Positions 17,132 to 25,329 of a DNA stretch of 64,000 bases are shown one piece after another. Each line of letters starts with the position of its first letter. Positions within the stretch are counted from its first letter, which is position 1. The notes beneath the pieces were generated by a model that was not told the origin of the DNA, did no database searches, and saw only the letters and a list, made by a program, of their open reading frames with translations. The stretch spans positions 25,827 through 89,826 of the forward strand of contig NZ_WBSM01000003.1 in assembly GCF_009299505.1 (NCBI RefSeq), given 5' to 3'. The stretch is from Bifidobacterium ramosum (GTDB lineage Bacteria > Actinomycetota > Actinomycetes > Actinomycetales > Bifidobacteriaceae). Both the position numbers and the translations under genes were made by a program.

Positions 17132-17767
17132 ATGATCATCAACCACAACGAAGTAGGTAACGGGATCGCCGCCGATCCCCATGTCCCCGCCCGGCTGCGC
17201 ACCATCGACGAGCAGGCCGCACGCAAGCCGCTGCTCAGCGACAAGGAGCTGCCCGGGCCACTCAGTCTGACCATACTGTCCGGATTCGGCGCCATGTCAC
17301 GACTCGACGGCAACAGCGGATACCAGACCAACCACGCCGGCACGTTGTACGGCCGGTCGACGATCGTCCAGAAGATCGCGCCACACGGCACCATCGTCTG
17401 CGCGTTGACGGCGGCGTGGATCTGGGTCGGCGGGTTGTTCCCCGAAACGGTCGACGTCATTTCGCGCTCGCACTACCGCGCGCCCGTGCACGATCGCAAG
17501 ATCCGCGTGTTCAACCGCAAAAGCCCGTATCGGCAGATCGTGCGCGTGGGCGACCTGCGCGTCACGACACCGGCACGCACCGTCTGCGATCTTGCGTTGC
17601 TGCCGGAACACTCGTCCGACGACGGGACAATCGGCCGGATCATCATGGACGTCATGATGGAATATCGCGTGCTGCCGGCCGACTGTCTCGACATTCTGGG
17701 CGAAAACCCGTTCTGGCCGCGCGTTGCGGTGGCACGTGGCCTGTTCGAGGAATTGGAGCAGTCATGA
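17132..17767 (+). CDS. AbiEi-antitoxin-like domain protein (type IV TA / DUF559-associated family)
   Basis: A 211-residue protein. The central part (IVCALTAAWIWVGG, DVISRSHYRAPVHDRKIRVF, VRVGDLRVTTPARTVCDLAL) follows the pattern of actinobacterial proteins annotated as AbiEi-like antitoxin domain or N-terminal halves of DUF559 nuclease-like proteins: a hydrophobic segment, a basic strand pair, then the TTPARTVxDLA motif. The C-terminal nuclease-like half seen in many relatives is absent. No AbiEii-type nucleotidyltransferase toxin is adjacent, so a working toxin-antitoxin pair is not supported. The start has AAGG 9 nt upstream. It overlaps the next gene by 4 nt (ATGA), so the two are co-translated. 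Function unknown. Confidence 0.5.
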   Translation: MIINHNEVGNGIAADPHVPARLRTIDEQAARKPLLSDKELPGPLSLTILSGFGAMSRLDGNSGYQTNHAGTLYGRSTIVQKIAPHGTIVCALTAAWIWVGGLFPETVDVISRSHYRAPVHDRKIRVFNRKSPYRQIVRVGDLRVTTPARTVCDLALLPEHSSDDGTIGRIIMDVMMEYRVLPADCLDILGENPFWPRVAVARGLFEELEQS

Positions 17768-18159
17768 TGTCGCCGATGACCATGACGAAGACCGCGCAAC
17801 GACGGCATGCGCGGCATCGTACGATACGGCAGCGCGACGGACCGGCGGTCGATGTGCCGCGACGATTACGTACGTTAGCGGAACGACGTGCCGACGATGG
17901 CACGAACGTCGATCGTCAACGACGCGTGCGTGACGGACCGGCGGGACCGCCGCCGGCGCCACCGTTGTCGTTGACGCCGTTGGTCGCCTGCGATCCGGCC
18001 ACCGATATGGAGGTGCTCTGGCATATCGCACGCGACGTGCCGCACTTGCGACGATGGCTGGTGGCGAATCCTCAGGCGGATGCCGCGTTGCTCGAATTCG
18101 TGGCGCAGTCCGGTGGCCCGGGCGTGCGCGAGGCCCTGACCGTTCTCCTCGGCGACTGA
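17764..18159 (+). CDS. Small protein with basic disordered N-terminus and variant leucine-rich-repeat C-terminus
   Basis: 131 residues. The first 70 are Arg/Pro-rich and probably disordered. The last 60 (LVACDPATDMEVLWHIARDV, PHLRRWLVANPQADAALLEF, then a GVREAL repeat) match the actinobacterial variant leucine-rich-repeat pattern, in which units of the form A-x-x-PATP-x-x-L-x-x-IA-x-x-x-P-x-LRxxVAxNP stack as short helices for protein contacts. Translation is coupled to the upstream AbiEi-like gene. The pair lies on the opposite strand between metG and rsmI, genes that are neighbours in many actinobacteria, so it looks like an inserted cassette. The function is not known. Confidence 0.6.
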   Translation: MMSPMTMTKTAQRRHARHRTIRQRDGPAVDVPRRLRTLAERRADDGTNVDRQRRVRDGPAGPPPAPPLSLTPLVACDPATDMEVLWHIARDVPHLRRWLVANPQADAALLEFVAQSGGPGVREALTVLLGD

Positions 18160-18179
18160 TCAAACCCGGCGTCAGCCTG

Positions 18180-18230
18180 GGCTCCCCTTCCCGAGGGGAG
18201 CTGTCGAGCGCAGCGAGACCGAGGGGAGCA
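18180..18230 (+). repeat. Family C repeat
   Basis: GCTCCCCTTCCCGAGGGGAG then CTGTCGAGCGCAGCGAGACC and GAGGGGAG. Two short stems (CTCCCCT/AGGGGAG and a middle GCGCAGC element). It lies between the convergent vLRR and rsmI stops. Confidence 0.8.
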
Positions 18231-18249
18231 GCAGACGGCCGCCGTCACA

Positions 18250-19266
18250 TCACTGCTTGATCGCCAGTACGGCGCTGTATACCTGCTTGCGATTGGGCAG
18301 CGAACCGTCCGGCAACGGGTGCTCTTCGACGACCTGCGCGATCGCGTCCTTGATGCGCAATCCGTCCTCAAGCGCGCGGTCGATGGCAAGCACGGCCAGC
18401 TCCTCGACGCTCAACGTGGCCGGCGCGGCCGCTACTGCTTCTTCATCGGATGCGCCGCCGATCACGAGCACGATCTCGCCGCGCGGCGGATCGTCGATGA
18501 CGCTCTGCCGGATCTCGGCGACCGTGCCGCGGCGAATCTCCTCGTAATCCTTGGTCAATTCGCGGCACAGCGCCATCGGACGGTTCGGCCCGAATCCGTC
18601 GAGTAGGTCGTCCATGGATTCGGCGATGCGGTGCGGCGTCTCGTAGAACACGATCGTGCGCCGCTCGGGTTGCAGCATGCGCAAGTGCTGCACGCGTTCG
18701 GCATGCTTGCGCGGCAGGAATCCTTCGTAGCAGAAGCGATCCGTCGGCAGTCCGGACAACGCAAGCGCATCCAACACGGCGGAGGGGCCGGGCGCGCAGG
18801 TGACTGGCAGGCCGCGATCGATGGCGCGGCGGACGATCGCCAGTCCCGGGTCGTTGATCGTGGGCATGCCCGCGTCGGACACGACGAGCACGGTTGCGCC
18901 GGTTTCGACGCTATCGAGCAGACCGTCGGCCTTATTGCGCTCGTTGTGGTCGTGGTACGCGACGACCCGCCCGTTCACATGCACGCCGAGACGGTTCGCC
19001 AGATCGTACAGACGGCGCGTGTCCTCGGCCGCGACGATGTCCGCGTTCGCCAGCAGCGCCTTGAGACGGTCGGACGCGTCGCCGACGTTGCCGATCGGCG
19101 TGGCGGCCAGCACGACCGTGCCACGCGGAATCGCAATCGTACGGTACGACTCCCCTGCCGCACGTCCCGCATCCGCGCGCGCGGTCGTATCCACCGCGAC
19201 GTCACCATCCGCACAAGTCCGTTCCGCGCCTTCGTACGTCATCTGCCCATCATTCACGTTTCCCAT
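18250..19266 (-). CDS. rsmI: 16S rRNA 2'-O-methyltransferase RsmI (C1402)
   Basis: A 338-residue tetrapyrrole-methylase-fold enzyme that 2'-O-methylates C1402 in the 30S decoding centre using SAM. Motifs are LAATPIGNVGDASDRLKALL, AAEDTRRLYDL, VSDAGMPTINDPG, the SAM-site APGPSAVLDALALSGLP, and FYETPHRI. ATG 19266 was preferred over the upstream end of the frame (19311) because a GGACGG element is close and the preceding codons look non-coding. The ~50 residues before the methylase domain are longer than in E. coli and low in conservation. It is probably monocistronic; metG lies further downstream on the same strand past the inserted cassette. Confidence 0.92.
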   Translation of the reverse strand: MGNVNDGQMTYEGAERTCADGDVAVDTTARADAGRAAGESYRTIAIPRGTVVLAATPIGNVGDASDRLKALLANADIVAAEDTRRLYDLANRLGVHVNGRVVAYHDHNERNKADGLLDSVETGATVLVVSDAGMPTINDPGLAIVRRAIDRGLPVTCAPGPSAVLDALALSGLPTDRFCYEGFLPRKHAERVQHLRMLQPERRTIVFYETPHRIAESMDDLLDGFGPNRPMALCRELTKDYEEIRRGTVAEIRQSVIDDPPRGEIVLVIGGASDEEAVAAAPATLSVEELAVLAIDRALEDGLRIKDAIAQVVEEHPLPDGSLPNRKQVYSAVLAIKQ

Positions 19267-19340
19267 ACCGTCCAGTATTCCCCACACTAAGTACCGCGCC
19301 GGGCACCGCATCGTCCGTCACGCCCACTGTCGCACCAACC

Positions 19341-19400
19341 GTCGCATCGTTCGTCGCATCGTTCGTCGCATCGCCCATCGCATCGCCCATCGCATCGCTC
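19341..19400. repeat. Five 12-bp tandem repeats
   Basis: Units of GTCGCATCGTTC, with the later copies drifting to ATCGCATCGCCC, run head to tail upstream of rsmI. Non-coding as far as can be seen. Confidence 0.85.
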
Positions 19401-19436
19401 TTCCCATCATCCGTCATCCCCATAACCCATATCCTC

Positions 19437-19764
19437 CAACGGACATCCAGCCGAAACCGCCGTCCGAATCGGCTGTATGTCCGTTGAGAAAAACAACCGA
19501 AGCTGAGACAGCAACATCCAACAGATAAAACCAACGGATAAAACCAAACGCTCCACTCCGCCCCAGCCCAAACCGCCTCCCCCTAACGGACATACAGCCG
19601 ATTTTGCCCGCCCGATCGGCTGCATGTCCGTTGGAGGAACATGGCCAAACGTCAAAACAGACCGAACGGCACGAACGCCCAGCTCCATCCCCGTCCATCC
19701 GCCACCCCCTCTCAACGGACATACAGCCGATTCACCCCATCCAATCGGCTGGTTGTCCGTTGAG
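19437..19764. repeat. Three family A hairpins between rsmI and the hydrolase gene
   Basis: Copies at 19437-19487 (left arm ACGGACATCCAGCCGAAA), 19583-19634 (right arm GATCGGCTGCATGTCCGT) and 19711-19764 (mixed element: left arm ACATACAGCCG, right arm CGGCTGGTTGT, so the arms mismatch at two positions). Confidence 0.9.
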
Positions 19765-19881
19765 GGAAGGGAACCGGCGCACGGTCAGCACGCATGACGA
19801 CGTCGCCCGCCCATCCGGCATGACCGAACGCATCACTACAGTGGGAGGCATAACGGTACTGCGCATCGTCAAAGGAGCATC

Positions 19882-20709
19882 ATGCAATACATCGACCGCA
19901 CCATCACGGGCATCGACGACACCGAAGCCAGGTTCATCGGGTACGTCATCGACAACAGCGAGGAAATGAACCTGGACCGCCGCCGTCCCGCGGTACTGGT
20001 CATCCCCGGCGGCGGCTACCGCATGACCTCCGACCGCGAGGCCGAGCCGGTCGCACTGCAATTCGTCGGCGCCGGATACAGCGCGTTCGTGCTGCGCTAC
20101 TCGTGCGCGCCCAGCCGCTATCCGACGGCGCTGTGCGAGGCCGCCGAGGCGATGCGGATCATCCGCAACCACGCCGACGAATGGCATCTCGACGCGCGGC
20201 GCATCGCGGTGATCGGCTTTTCGGCGGGCGGCCATCTCGCCGCGAATCTGGCGACCGTCACCGGCGACGCCGATCTCATCGAGCACGGCTACCAGCCCGA
20301 CGAGGTGCGCCCGAACGCGCTGATGCTCGCCTATCCGGTGATCACGTCCGGCCCGCTCGCCCACCGCGACAGCTTCGACGCGGCGCTCGGCCCGGAGCGC
20401 AAAAACAACGCGGCGTGGCTGGAGGCGCTGTCGATCGAGCGCCACATCGACGCGAAGACGCCGCCGGTGTTCGTCTGGCACACCATGACCGACGCGACCG
20501 TGCCGGTGGAGAACACGCTGATGCTGGTCCAGTCGTGCAAGGCGGCCGGCGTGAGCGTGGAGGCGCATCTGTTCCCGGAGGGCGCGCACGGGCTGTCGCT
20601 CGGCACGCGGGAGACGGCGTGGCATGAGCAGCCGGACGGCATCGTCGAGTGCGTGCAGTCGTGGCCGCGGCTTGCGATCGACTGGCTGCGCCGCACGTTC
20701 GCTAGATAA
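19882..20709 (+). CDS. Alpha/beta-hydrolase, esterase/acetyl-xylan-esterase-like
   Basis: A 275-residue cytosolic esterase-type hydrolase with no signal peptide. Features: oxyanion motif LVIPGGGYRMTSDREAEPVA near residue 40, nucleophile elbow GFSAGGHLA with Ser114, catalytic Asp in HTMTDATVPVENT, and His in EGAHGLSLG. This combination belongs to the lipase/esterase group that includes BD-FAE and intracellular acetyl-xylooligosaccharide esterases, which remove acetyl or acyl groups from imported oligosaccharides. The true substrate cannot be read from sequence. An AAAGGAGCATC Shine-Dalgarno gives the start. It has no operon partner; family A hairpins lie on both sides. Confidence 0.8.
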   Translation: MQYIDRTITGIDDTEARFIGYVIDNSEEMNLDRRRPAVLVIPGGGYRMTSDREAEPVALQFVGAGYSAFVLRYSCAPSRYPTALCEAAEAMRIIRNHADEWHLDARRIAVIGFSAGGHLAANLATVTGDADLIEHGYQPDEVRPNALMLAYPVITSGPLAHRDSFDAALGPERKNNAAWLEALSIERHIDAKTPPVFVWHTMTDATVPVENTLMLVQSCKAAGVSVEAHLFPEGAHGLSLGTRETAWHEQPDGIVECVQSWPRLAIDWLRRTFAR

Positions 20710-20765
20710 ATAAGTAAGTCCGCACCGTCACGGTCCGTGCTGCCCGACCTCCCGTTTCTCCCGTT

Positions 20766-20831
20766 CCTCCCTTTAACGGACATACAGCCGATTACACCGT
20801 TGTAATCGGCTGTATGTCCGTTAAAGGGAGG
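20766..20831. repeat. Family A hairpin with 30-bp perfect arms
   Basis: The family core is extended outward by a locus-specific, still perfectly paired flank (CCTCCCTTT / AAAGGGAGG) and inward by ATTAC/GTAAT, leaving a 6-nt loop. It lies 57 bp after the hydrolase stop. Confidence 0.95.
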
Positions 20832-20872
20832 ACGGTGCGGGGAGTGGGACCGGCCAAAAGCGGCAGGCCCGC

Positions 20873-20974
20873 CGTTCGCCGACGGAACCGCGCGCAGACC
20901 CGACGACATCGCATACAGACCCGACGGAACCCGTGCAGACCCGACGTTCGCCAACGAAACCGCGTGCAGACCCG
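20873..20974. repeat. Imperfect direct repeats upstream of dedA
   Basis: A 30-bp unit beginning CGTTCGCCGACGGAACCGCG occurs at 20873-20902 and, with four changes, at 20945-20974. Two shorter CAGACCCGACG copies lie between them. Confidence 0.7.
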
Positions 20975-21034
20975 CTGGTATCGTTCATAGAGCTTATCGA
21001 ATGAGACATATGCAACGATACTGACGGGATTTTC

Positions 21035-21751
21035 ATGGGTTTCATCAATTTCATCATCGAACTGCTCAAGGATCCGCGCGCGGCGATCGCCAGCTGGATC
21101 GCGATGGGCGTGGCTCCGACGCTCGGTTTCATTTTCCTCATCGTGTTCATCGAGACGGGCGTGGTCTTCTTCCCGTTCCTGCCCGGCGACTCGCTGCTGT
21201 TCGCGGCCGGCGTGTTCGCGGCCCCCGACGCGGCGACCGGCCAGGTCGCGCTGCCGCTGCACTATCTGCTGCCGGTCGTGTGGTGCGCGCCGATCATCGG
21301 CGATCAGTGCAACTACTTCATCGGCCATTTCTTCGGCCGTCGCATCATCGAGTCCGGCAAGGTCAAAGCGATGACCCCGGAGCGCATCGAAAAGACCGAA
21401 GCGATGATCGAGAAGTGGGGTCCGCTCGCGGTGTTCCTCGGCCGTTTCTTCCCGTTCATTCGCACGTTCATGCCGTTCATCTCGGGCATTTCGGGCATGC
21501 GCTGGCGCCGCTTCACGCCGTTCTCGGTGCTCGGCGGCTTCATCTGGTCGTCGCTGTTCACGCTGCTCGGCTACTTCTTCGGCAACATCCCGGCCGTGCA
21601 GCAGCACTTCGAACTGGTGATCGTGCTGATTCTGGCAGTTTCGCTGATCCCGACGATCGTCGGTCTGCTCAAGGCCAAGTTCGGCAAGAAGCGGTCCGGC
21701 GACGACTCCGCGGCCGATGCGGGCTCCGCCGTGCCGCGCCACGCCAAGTAG
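21035..21751 (+). CDS. DedA-family membrane protein
   Basis: A 238-residue DedA/VTT-domain protein. Family members act as flippases or transporters for undecaprenyl phosphate and other lipids and are tied to envelope integrity. Visible: a re-entrant motif FIETGVVFFPFLPGDSLLFA near residue 38, GDQCNYFIGHFFGRRI near 88, the signature GRFFPFIRTFMPFISGISGM near 140, and C-terminal helices SVLGGFIWSSLFTLLGYFFG and LVIVLILAVSLIPTIVGLL. The tail is charged (KAKFGKKRSGDDSAADAG). No operon partners. The exact lipid substrate is unknown. Confidence 0.88.
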   Translation: MGFINFIIELLKDPRAAIASWIAMGVAPTLGFIFLIVFIETGVVFFPFLPGDSLLFAAGVFAAPDAATGQVALPLHYLLPVVWCAPIIGDQCNYFIGHFFGRRIIESGKVKAMTPERIEKTEAMIEKWGPLAVFLGRFFPFIRTFMPFISGISGMRWRRFTPFSVLGGFIWSSLFTLLGYFFGNIPAVQQHFELVIVLILAVSLIPTIVGLLKAKFGKKRSGDDSAADAGSAVPRHAK

Positions 21752-21864
21752 CCAATCCCTATCGATCAGAAGCCATTACAAAATCTTCACAATTCAAGTT
21801 GCGTTCCCCGCAAGAGCGTATTAAAGTGATGCGAGTTGTCCTGCAGAGCAAGACAACAAACCAC

Positions 21865-21937
21865 GGGGCTGTAGCTCAGTTGGTAGAGCGCTTCGTTCGC
21901 ATCGAAGAGGTCGTGGTTTCGATTACCATCAGCTCCA
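21865..21937 (+). tRNA. tRNA-Ala (anticodon CGC)
   Basis: A 73-nt cloverleaf: acceptor GGGGCTG pairs with CAGCTCC (one G-U), D-arm GCTCAGTTGGTAGAGC, anticodon stem CTTCG/CGAAG with loop TTCGCAT (CGC reads GCG), T-arm GTGGTTTCGATTACCAT, discriminator A. CCA is not encoded. Confidence 0.93.
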
Positions 21938-21940
21938 CAA

Positions 21941-21979
21941 ACCCTCCGGGATTCCACCCCCGGAGGGTTTTTCTTTTTC
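21941..21979 (+). terminator. Rho-independent terminator after tRNA-Ala
   Basis: ACCCTCCGGG, a 7-nt loop, then CCCCGGAGGGT followed by TTTTCTTTTTCT. Textbook form on the plus strand. Also lies just beyond the end of the converging dpp-type operon. Confidence 0.92.
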
Positions 21980-21994
21980 TCCTCGCCGCACCGG

Positions 21995-23023
21995 TCACGC
22001 GATGGCGGCCCAATGCCCGGGATCGACCTCCCGCAGCGGCACCGCCAGCCCGCCGCCGCCGAGCCCGGCTGCGAAGGCCTCCGCATCGAACTCCACCCGC
22101 CGACGCGCCCGCTCGGCGCGAGGATCCGGCTCGGGCACGGCGGAGATCAGACTGCGCGTGTACGGGTGCAGCGGGTTGCCGTACACCTCGTCGGCCGGCC
22201 CGGTCTCCACAATCCGCCCCTTCCACATCACGGCGATCCGGTCGGAGATGTAGCGCACCATCGACAGGTCGTGCGCGATGAACAGATACGTCAGCCCGCG
22301 CCGCCGCTGCAGGTCCTGCAGCAGGTTCACAATCTGCGCCTGGATCGACACGTCGAGCGCGGAGATCGGCTCGTCGCACACCACGAACGACGGATCGACC
22401 GCGAGCGCCCGCGCGATGCCGATGCGCTGCCGTTGGCCGCCGGAGAACTCGTGCGGATACCGGTCGGCGTGTTCCGGCCGCAGCCCGACCATGTCGAGCA
22501 GTTCCGCCACGCGTTCGGCCCGTTCGGCCCGGGCACCACGCCCACCGCGTCCGGAGGACACCAGATGGAAGTTATCGATGCCTTCGGCGATGATGTCGCG
22601 CACGGTGGCGTGCGGGTCGAGGCTGGCGTACGGGTCCTGGAAGATCATCTGCACCTGCCGGCGGAACGCGGCGACGTCCGCGCGTCTGCGGATGCCGCTG
22701 ATGTCACGTCCGTCGAACAGCACGCGTCCGGAGGTGATCGACAGCAGTTTGACGATCATGCGGCCAGTGGTGGATTTGCCGCAGCCGGATTCGCCGACCA
22801 GTCCCAGCGTTTCGCCACGTGCGATGGAAAAGCTGATGTGGTCGACGGCCGGCGTCGCGCCGCGCCCGTCTCGCCCGACACGCCCGTTACGTCCGTCGCC
22901 GTACACGTGCGTCAGTCCCTCGACCCGCAACAGTTCGTCGCGCGCCGGCTCGTCATGTCGTCCGACGGCAACCCCGACGGTGGTTCCGACGGTGGTTCCG
23001 ACAATCTCATTCGTCCCGCTCAT
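21995..23023 (-). CDS. Oligopeptide ABC transporter ATPase, OppF/DppF-type
   Basis: A 342-residue ABC ATPase that powers peptide import with the OppD-like partner. Walker A GESGCGKS is at 77-84, Q-loop [11 protein letters not shown] near 135, signature [15 protein letters not shown] near 200, Walker B VVCDEP, and H-loop [13 protein letters not shown]. The oligopeptide-type C-terminal extension is present ([18 protein letters not shown]) but without the usual cysteine cluster. The N-terminal 30 residues are a Gly/Thr/Val repeat ([14 protein letters not shown]). It is the last gene of a five-gene operon; its ATG shares one base with the TGA of the preceding gene. Confidence 0.9.
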   Translation of the reverse strand: MSGTNEIVGTTVGTTVGVAVGRHDEPARDELLRVEGLTHVYGDGRNGRVGRDGRGATPAVDHISFSIARGETLGLVGESGCGKSTTGRMIVKLLSITSGRVLFDGRDISGIRRRADVAAFRRQVQMIFQDPYASLDPHATVRDIIAEGIDNFHLVSSGRGGRGARAERAERVAELLDMVGLRPEHADRYPHEFSGGQRQRIGIARALAVDPSFVVCDEPISALDVSIQAQIVNLLQDLQRRRGLTYLFIAHDLSMVRYISDRIAVMWKGRIVETGPADEVYGNPLHPYTRSLISAVPEPDPRAERARRRVEFDAEAFAAGLGGGGLAVPLREVDPGHWAAIA

Positions 23024-24171
23024 CACGCCGCTCCTTCCAGATGCTGCAGCTCGTGCCATATCCTCCACCGCCACCGGATCTCCGCGGGCGGTTCGACCTG
23101 CGGCGCACGCGGGTCGAGCAGCCACGTGGCCGCCGCATGCGTGGGCGACACGGCGAAGAACGGCGGCTCGTAGCGCTCATCGACCGCGAGCGCGTAGGCG
23201 TTGCGCGGTGCGAACGCGTCACCGGCCGGTATCGCGGCGAGGTTCGGCGGCACGCCAGGGATCGGCCGCAGCCTCCCGCGCTCGGTGTCGAGCGTCGGCG
23301 TGGAGCCGAGCAGTCCCCATGTGTAGGGGTGCCGCGGGTTGTAGAAGATCTCGTCCGCGGTGCCGTATTCCACGATGCGCCCCGCGTACATCACGGCCAC
23401 GCGGTCGGCGGCCTTCGCCACGACGCCGAGATCGTGGGTGACGAGGATGATCGCCGTGCCGGTGTCGCGCTGGATGTCGGCGAGCAGGTCGAGGATCTGC
23501 GCCTGCATGGTCACGTCGAGCGCGGTGGTCGGTTCGTCGGCAATGAGCACGTCGGGATGGCAGGCGAGCGCGATCGCGATAACGATGCGCTGGCGTTGGC
23601 CGCCGGAGAATTCATGCGGATACTGGTGGAACCGTCGCGCCGCGTCAGAGATGCCGACCTGGTCGAGCAGCCGGATGGCCCGTTCGCGCGCCTCGCGACG
23701 CCCGACCGACGTGTGCAGGCGGATCGTTTCGGTGATCTGCCGGCCGATGATCATCGTCGGGTCGAGCGAGGTCATCGGGTCCTGGAAGATCATGGCGATG
23801 CGGTTGCCGCGCAGGTCGCGCAGCGCCTTGCGGTCGAGCGCGAGCACGTCGCGTCCGTCGAACCGCACGTCGCCGTCCAGCCGTGCGTTGCGTGGCAGCA
23901 GCCGCATGAGCGATCGGCAGGTCACGGATTTGCCGGATCCTGATTCGCCGACCAGCGCGAGCGTCTCGCCGGCGCGCAGGTCGAAGCTCACGCCGCGCAC
24001 GGCGTGCACGTCAAGGTTGTCCTTGCGGAAGGTGACGTGCAGGTCGCGTACGGACACGCGCACCGGTCGCTCGTCGCCGCCCGCGGACGCGGCAGTCCCG
24101 GACGCGGCGGCCCCGGACGCAATGCCCCCGGTCTCAACGACGTTCCCGGAATCCTCAGTAATCTCACTCAT
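23023..24171 (-). CDS. Oligopeptide ABC transporter ATPase, OppD/DppD-type
   Basis: A 382-residue ATPase. Walker A GESGSGKS at 75-82, Q-loop [12 protein letters not shown], signature [15 protein letters not shown], Walker B LIADEP and H-loop [12 protein letters not shown]. The C-terminal OppD domain reads [20 protein letters not shown]: the cysteines of the usual GCPFAPRCPxAxxxC cluster, which ligates an iron-sulfur centre in some DppD proteins, are replaced by Asp, Asn and Val. The start [10 protein letters not shown] (24171) was chosen over the longer frame. The first 30 residues are Ala/Ser-rich. Its start lies 2 nt after the stop of the permease gene, so translation is probably coupled. 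Confidence 0.9.
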   Translation of the reverse strand: MSEITEDSGNVVETGGIASGAAASGTAASAGGDERPVRVSVRDLHVTFRKDNLDVHAVRGVSFDLRAGETLALVGESGSGKSVTCRSLMRLLPRNARLDGDVRFDGRDVLALDRKALRDLRGNRIAMIFQDPMTSLDPTMIIGRQITETIRLHTSVGRREARERAIRLLDQVGISDAARRFHQYPHEFSGGQRQRIVIAIALACHPDVLIADEPTTALDVTMQAQILDLLADIQRDTGTAIILVTHDLGVVAKAADRVAVMYAGRIVEYGTADEIFYNPRHPYTWGLLGSTPTLDTERGRLRPIPGVPPNLAAIPAGDAFAPRNAYALAVDERYEPPFFAVSPTHAAATWLLDPRAPQVEPPAEIRWRWRIWHELQHLEGAA

Positions 24172-24173
24172 CA

Positions 24174-25325
24174 CTACCCCCTCATCTTCGGATCGAGCAC
24201 GTCGCGCAGGCCGTCCGCGCACAGGTTGAACGACAGCATGATCACGCACAGCACGGCCGCGGGAATCCACATCTGGTACGGGTAGATGCGCACCACCTTG
24301 AACCCGTCGTTGAGCAGCGTGCCGATCGACGCGTTCGGGATCTTCATGCCCACGCCGATGAAGCTCAGGAACGTTTCGAAGAAGATCGCGGTGGGGATTG
24401 AGAACATGAGACGGATGATGATGAGGTTCAGGATGTTCGGCAGCACGTGCCGCACCGCGATGGCCGCGCGTGGCGTACCGAGCACGATGGCGGCCTGCAC
24501 GTATTCGAGCGAGCGTATCTGCAGGGTCTGCCCGCGCACCACGCGCGCCATGGTGATCCAGAAGGTGATGGCCATCGCCACGATGATCGACACGAGTCCC
24601 GGCTGGAACACGAGCAGCATGAGCACGACGACGATCAGGCTGGGCACGCCGCTGATGATTTCGAGCACGCGCTGCATGAGGTCGTCGACGCGGCGTGAGG
24701 CGAGGCCGCTGACGAGGCCCCAGGTCACGCCGATCGCGATGTCGAGCACGGCGGCGACGAGTGAGATGGTCAGCGAGATGCGGGTGCCGTACAGCAGTCG
24801 CGACAGCAGGTCGCGGCCGAACTGGTCGGTGCCGAGGACGAAATGCTGGTTCTGCGCGCCGATGAGTCGGTACTGTTCGGCCGCGTCGGAGAACCAGTAC
24901 GGCGGCAGGTTCGCGTATTCGACCTTCTGCGCGTTGGGGTCGGCCGGCGCGAGGACGGGCGCGCTGAACGCGACGACGAACAGCGAGACGAGGACGATCG
25001 CGGCGGCGATGGCGGTTTTGTTGTGCCGCAGTCGCAGCCAGGCTTGGACGGCGTGGCTCAGATGCGGTACGTCGGCGGCGTCATGGTCGGCGACGGCCGC
25101 CGCGCGCGGTACGAACAGCGCGTCCGGCACGGCGGCCGGGTCGGCGGGACCGTCCGCGACGTCACGAGTGACGTCACGTGTAACGTCGTGAGTAACGTCA
25201 CGCTCGACGCCACGTACGTCATCGCGGCGTTCGCCGTCACGTTTCACGCCATGTTCCACACCGTGCCGCACCCCGGCGATCTCCCCCGGCACCACGCCGG
25301 CGATCCCGATATCGGCAACACTCAT
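24174..25325 (-). CDS. Oligopeptide ABC transporter permease, OppC/DppC-type
   Basis: A 383-residue inner-membrane permease. The helix IAAAIVLVSLFVVAFSAPVL is followed by the OppC landmark FVLGTDQFGRDLLSRLLYGT, then the EAA-type loop GTPRAAIAVRHVLPNILN and FLSFIGVGMKIPNASIGTLL. The first 95 residues are a non-conserved hydrophilic extension containing tandem VTRDV/VTHDV repeats, encoded by near-identical 12-bp units at 25158-25203. A start further inside is possible, but this one has AAGGGGAG at good distance and follows the OppB-like gene by 4 nt. Confidence 0.9.
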   Translation of the reverse strand: MSVADIGIAGVVPGEIAGVRHGVEHGVKRDGERRDDVRGVERDVTHDVTRDVTRDVADGPADPAAVPDALFVPRAAAVADHDAADVPHLSHAVQAWLRLRHNKTAIAAAIVLVSLFVVAFSAPVLAPADPNAQKVEYANLPPYWFSDAAEQYRLIGAQNQHFVLGTDQFGRDLLSRLLYGTRISLTISLVAAVLDIAIGVTWGLVSGLASRRVDDLMQRVLEIISGVPSLIVVVLMLLVFQPGLVSIIVAMAITFWITMARVVRGQTLQIRSLEYVQAAIVLGTPRAAIAVRHVLPNILNLIIIRLMFSIPTAIFFETFLSFIGVGMKIPNASIGTLLNDGFKVVRIYPYQMWIPAAVLCVIMLSFNLCADGLRDVLDPKMRG

Positions 25326-25329
25326 CGCG

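Noticed and set aside
19250..19534. Small minus-strand frame encoding DATNDATNDA-type repeats upstream of rsmI
   Set aside because: It arises from the 12-bp tandem repeat and a family A element, overlaps the rsmI start in another frame and has no ribosome site.
25158..25203. Tandem repeat in the OppC-like N-terminus as a regulatory or mobile element
   Set aside because: It is in frame and encodes a VTRDV-type low-complexity tail; best seen as coding-repeat expansion.
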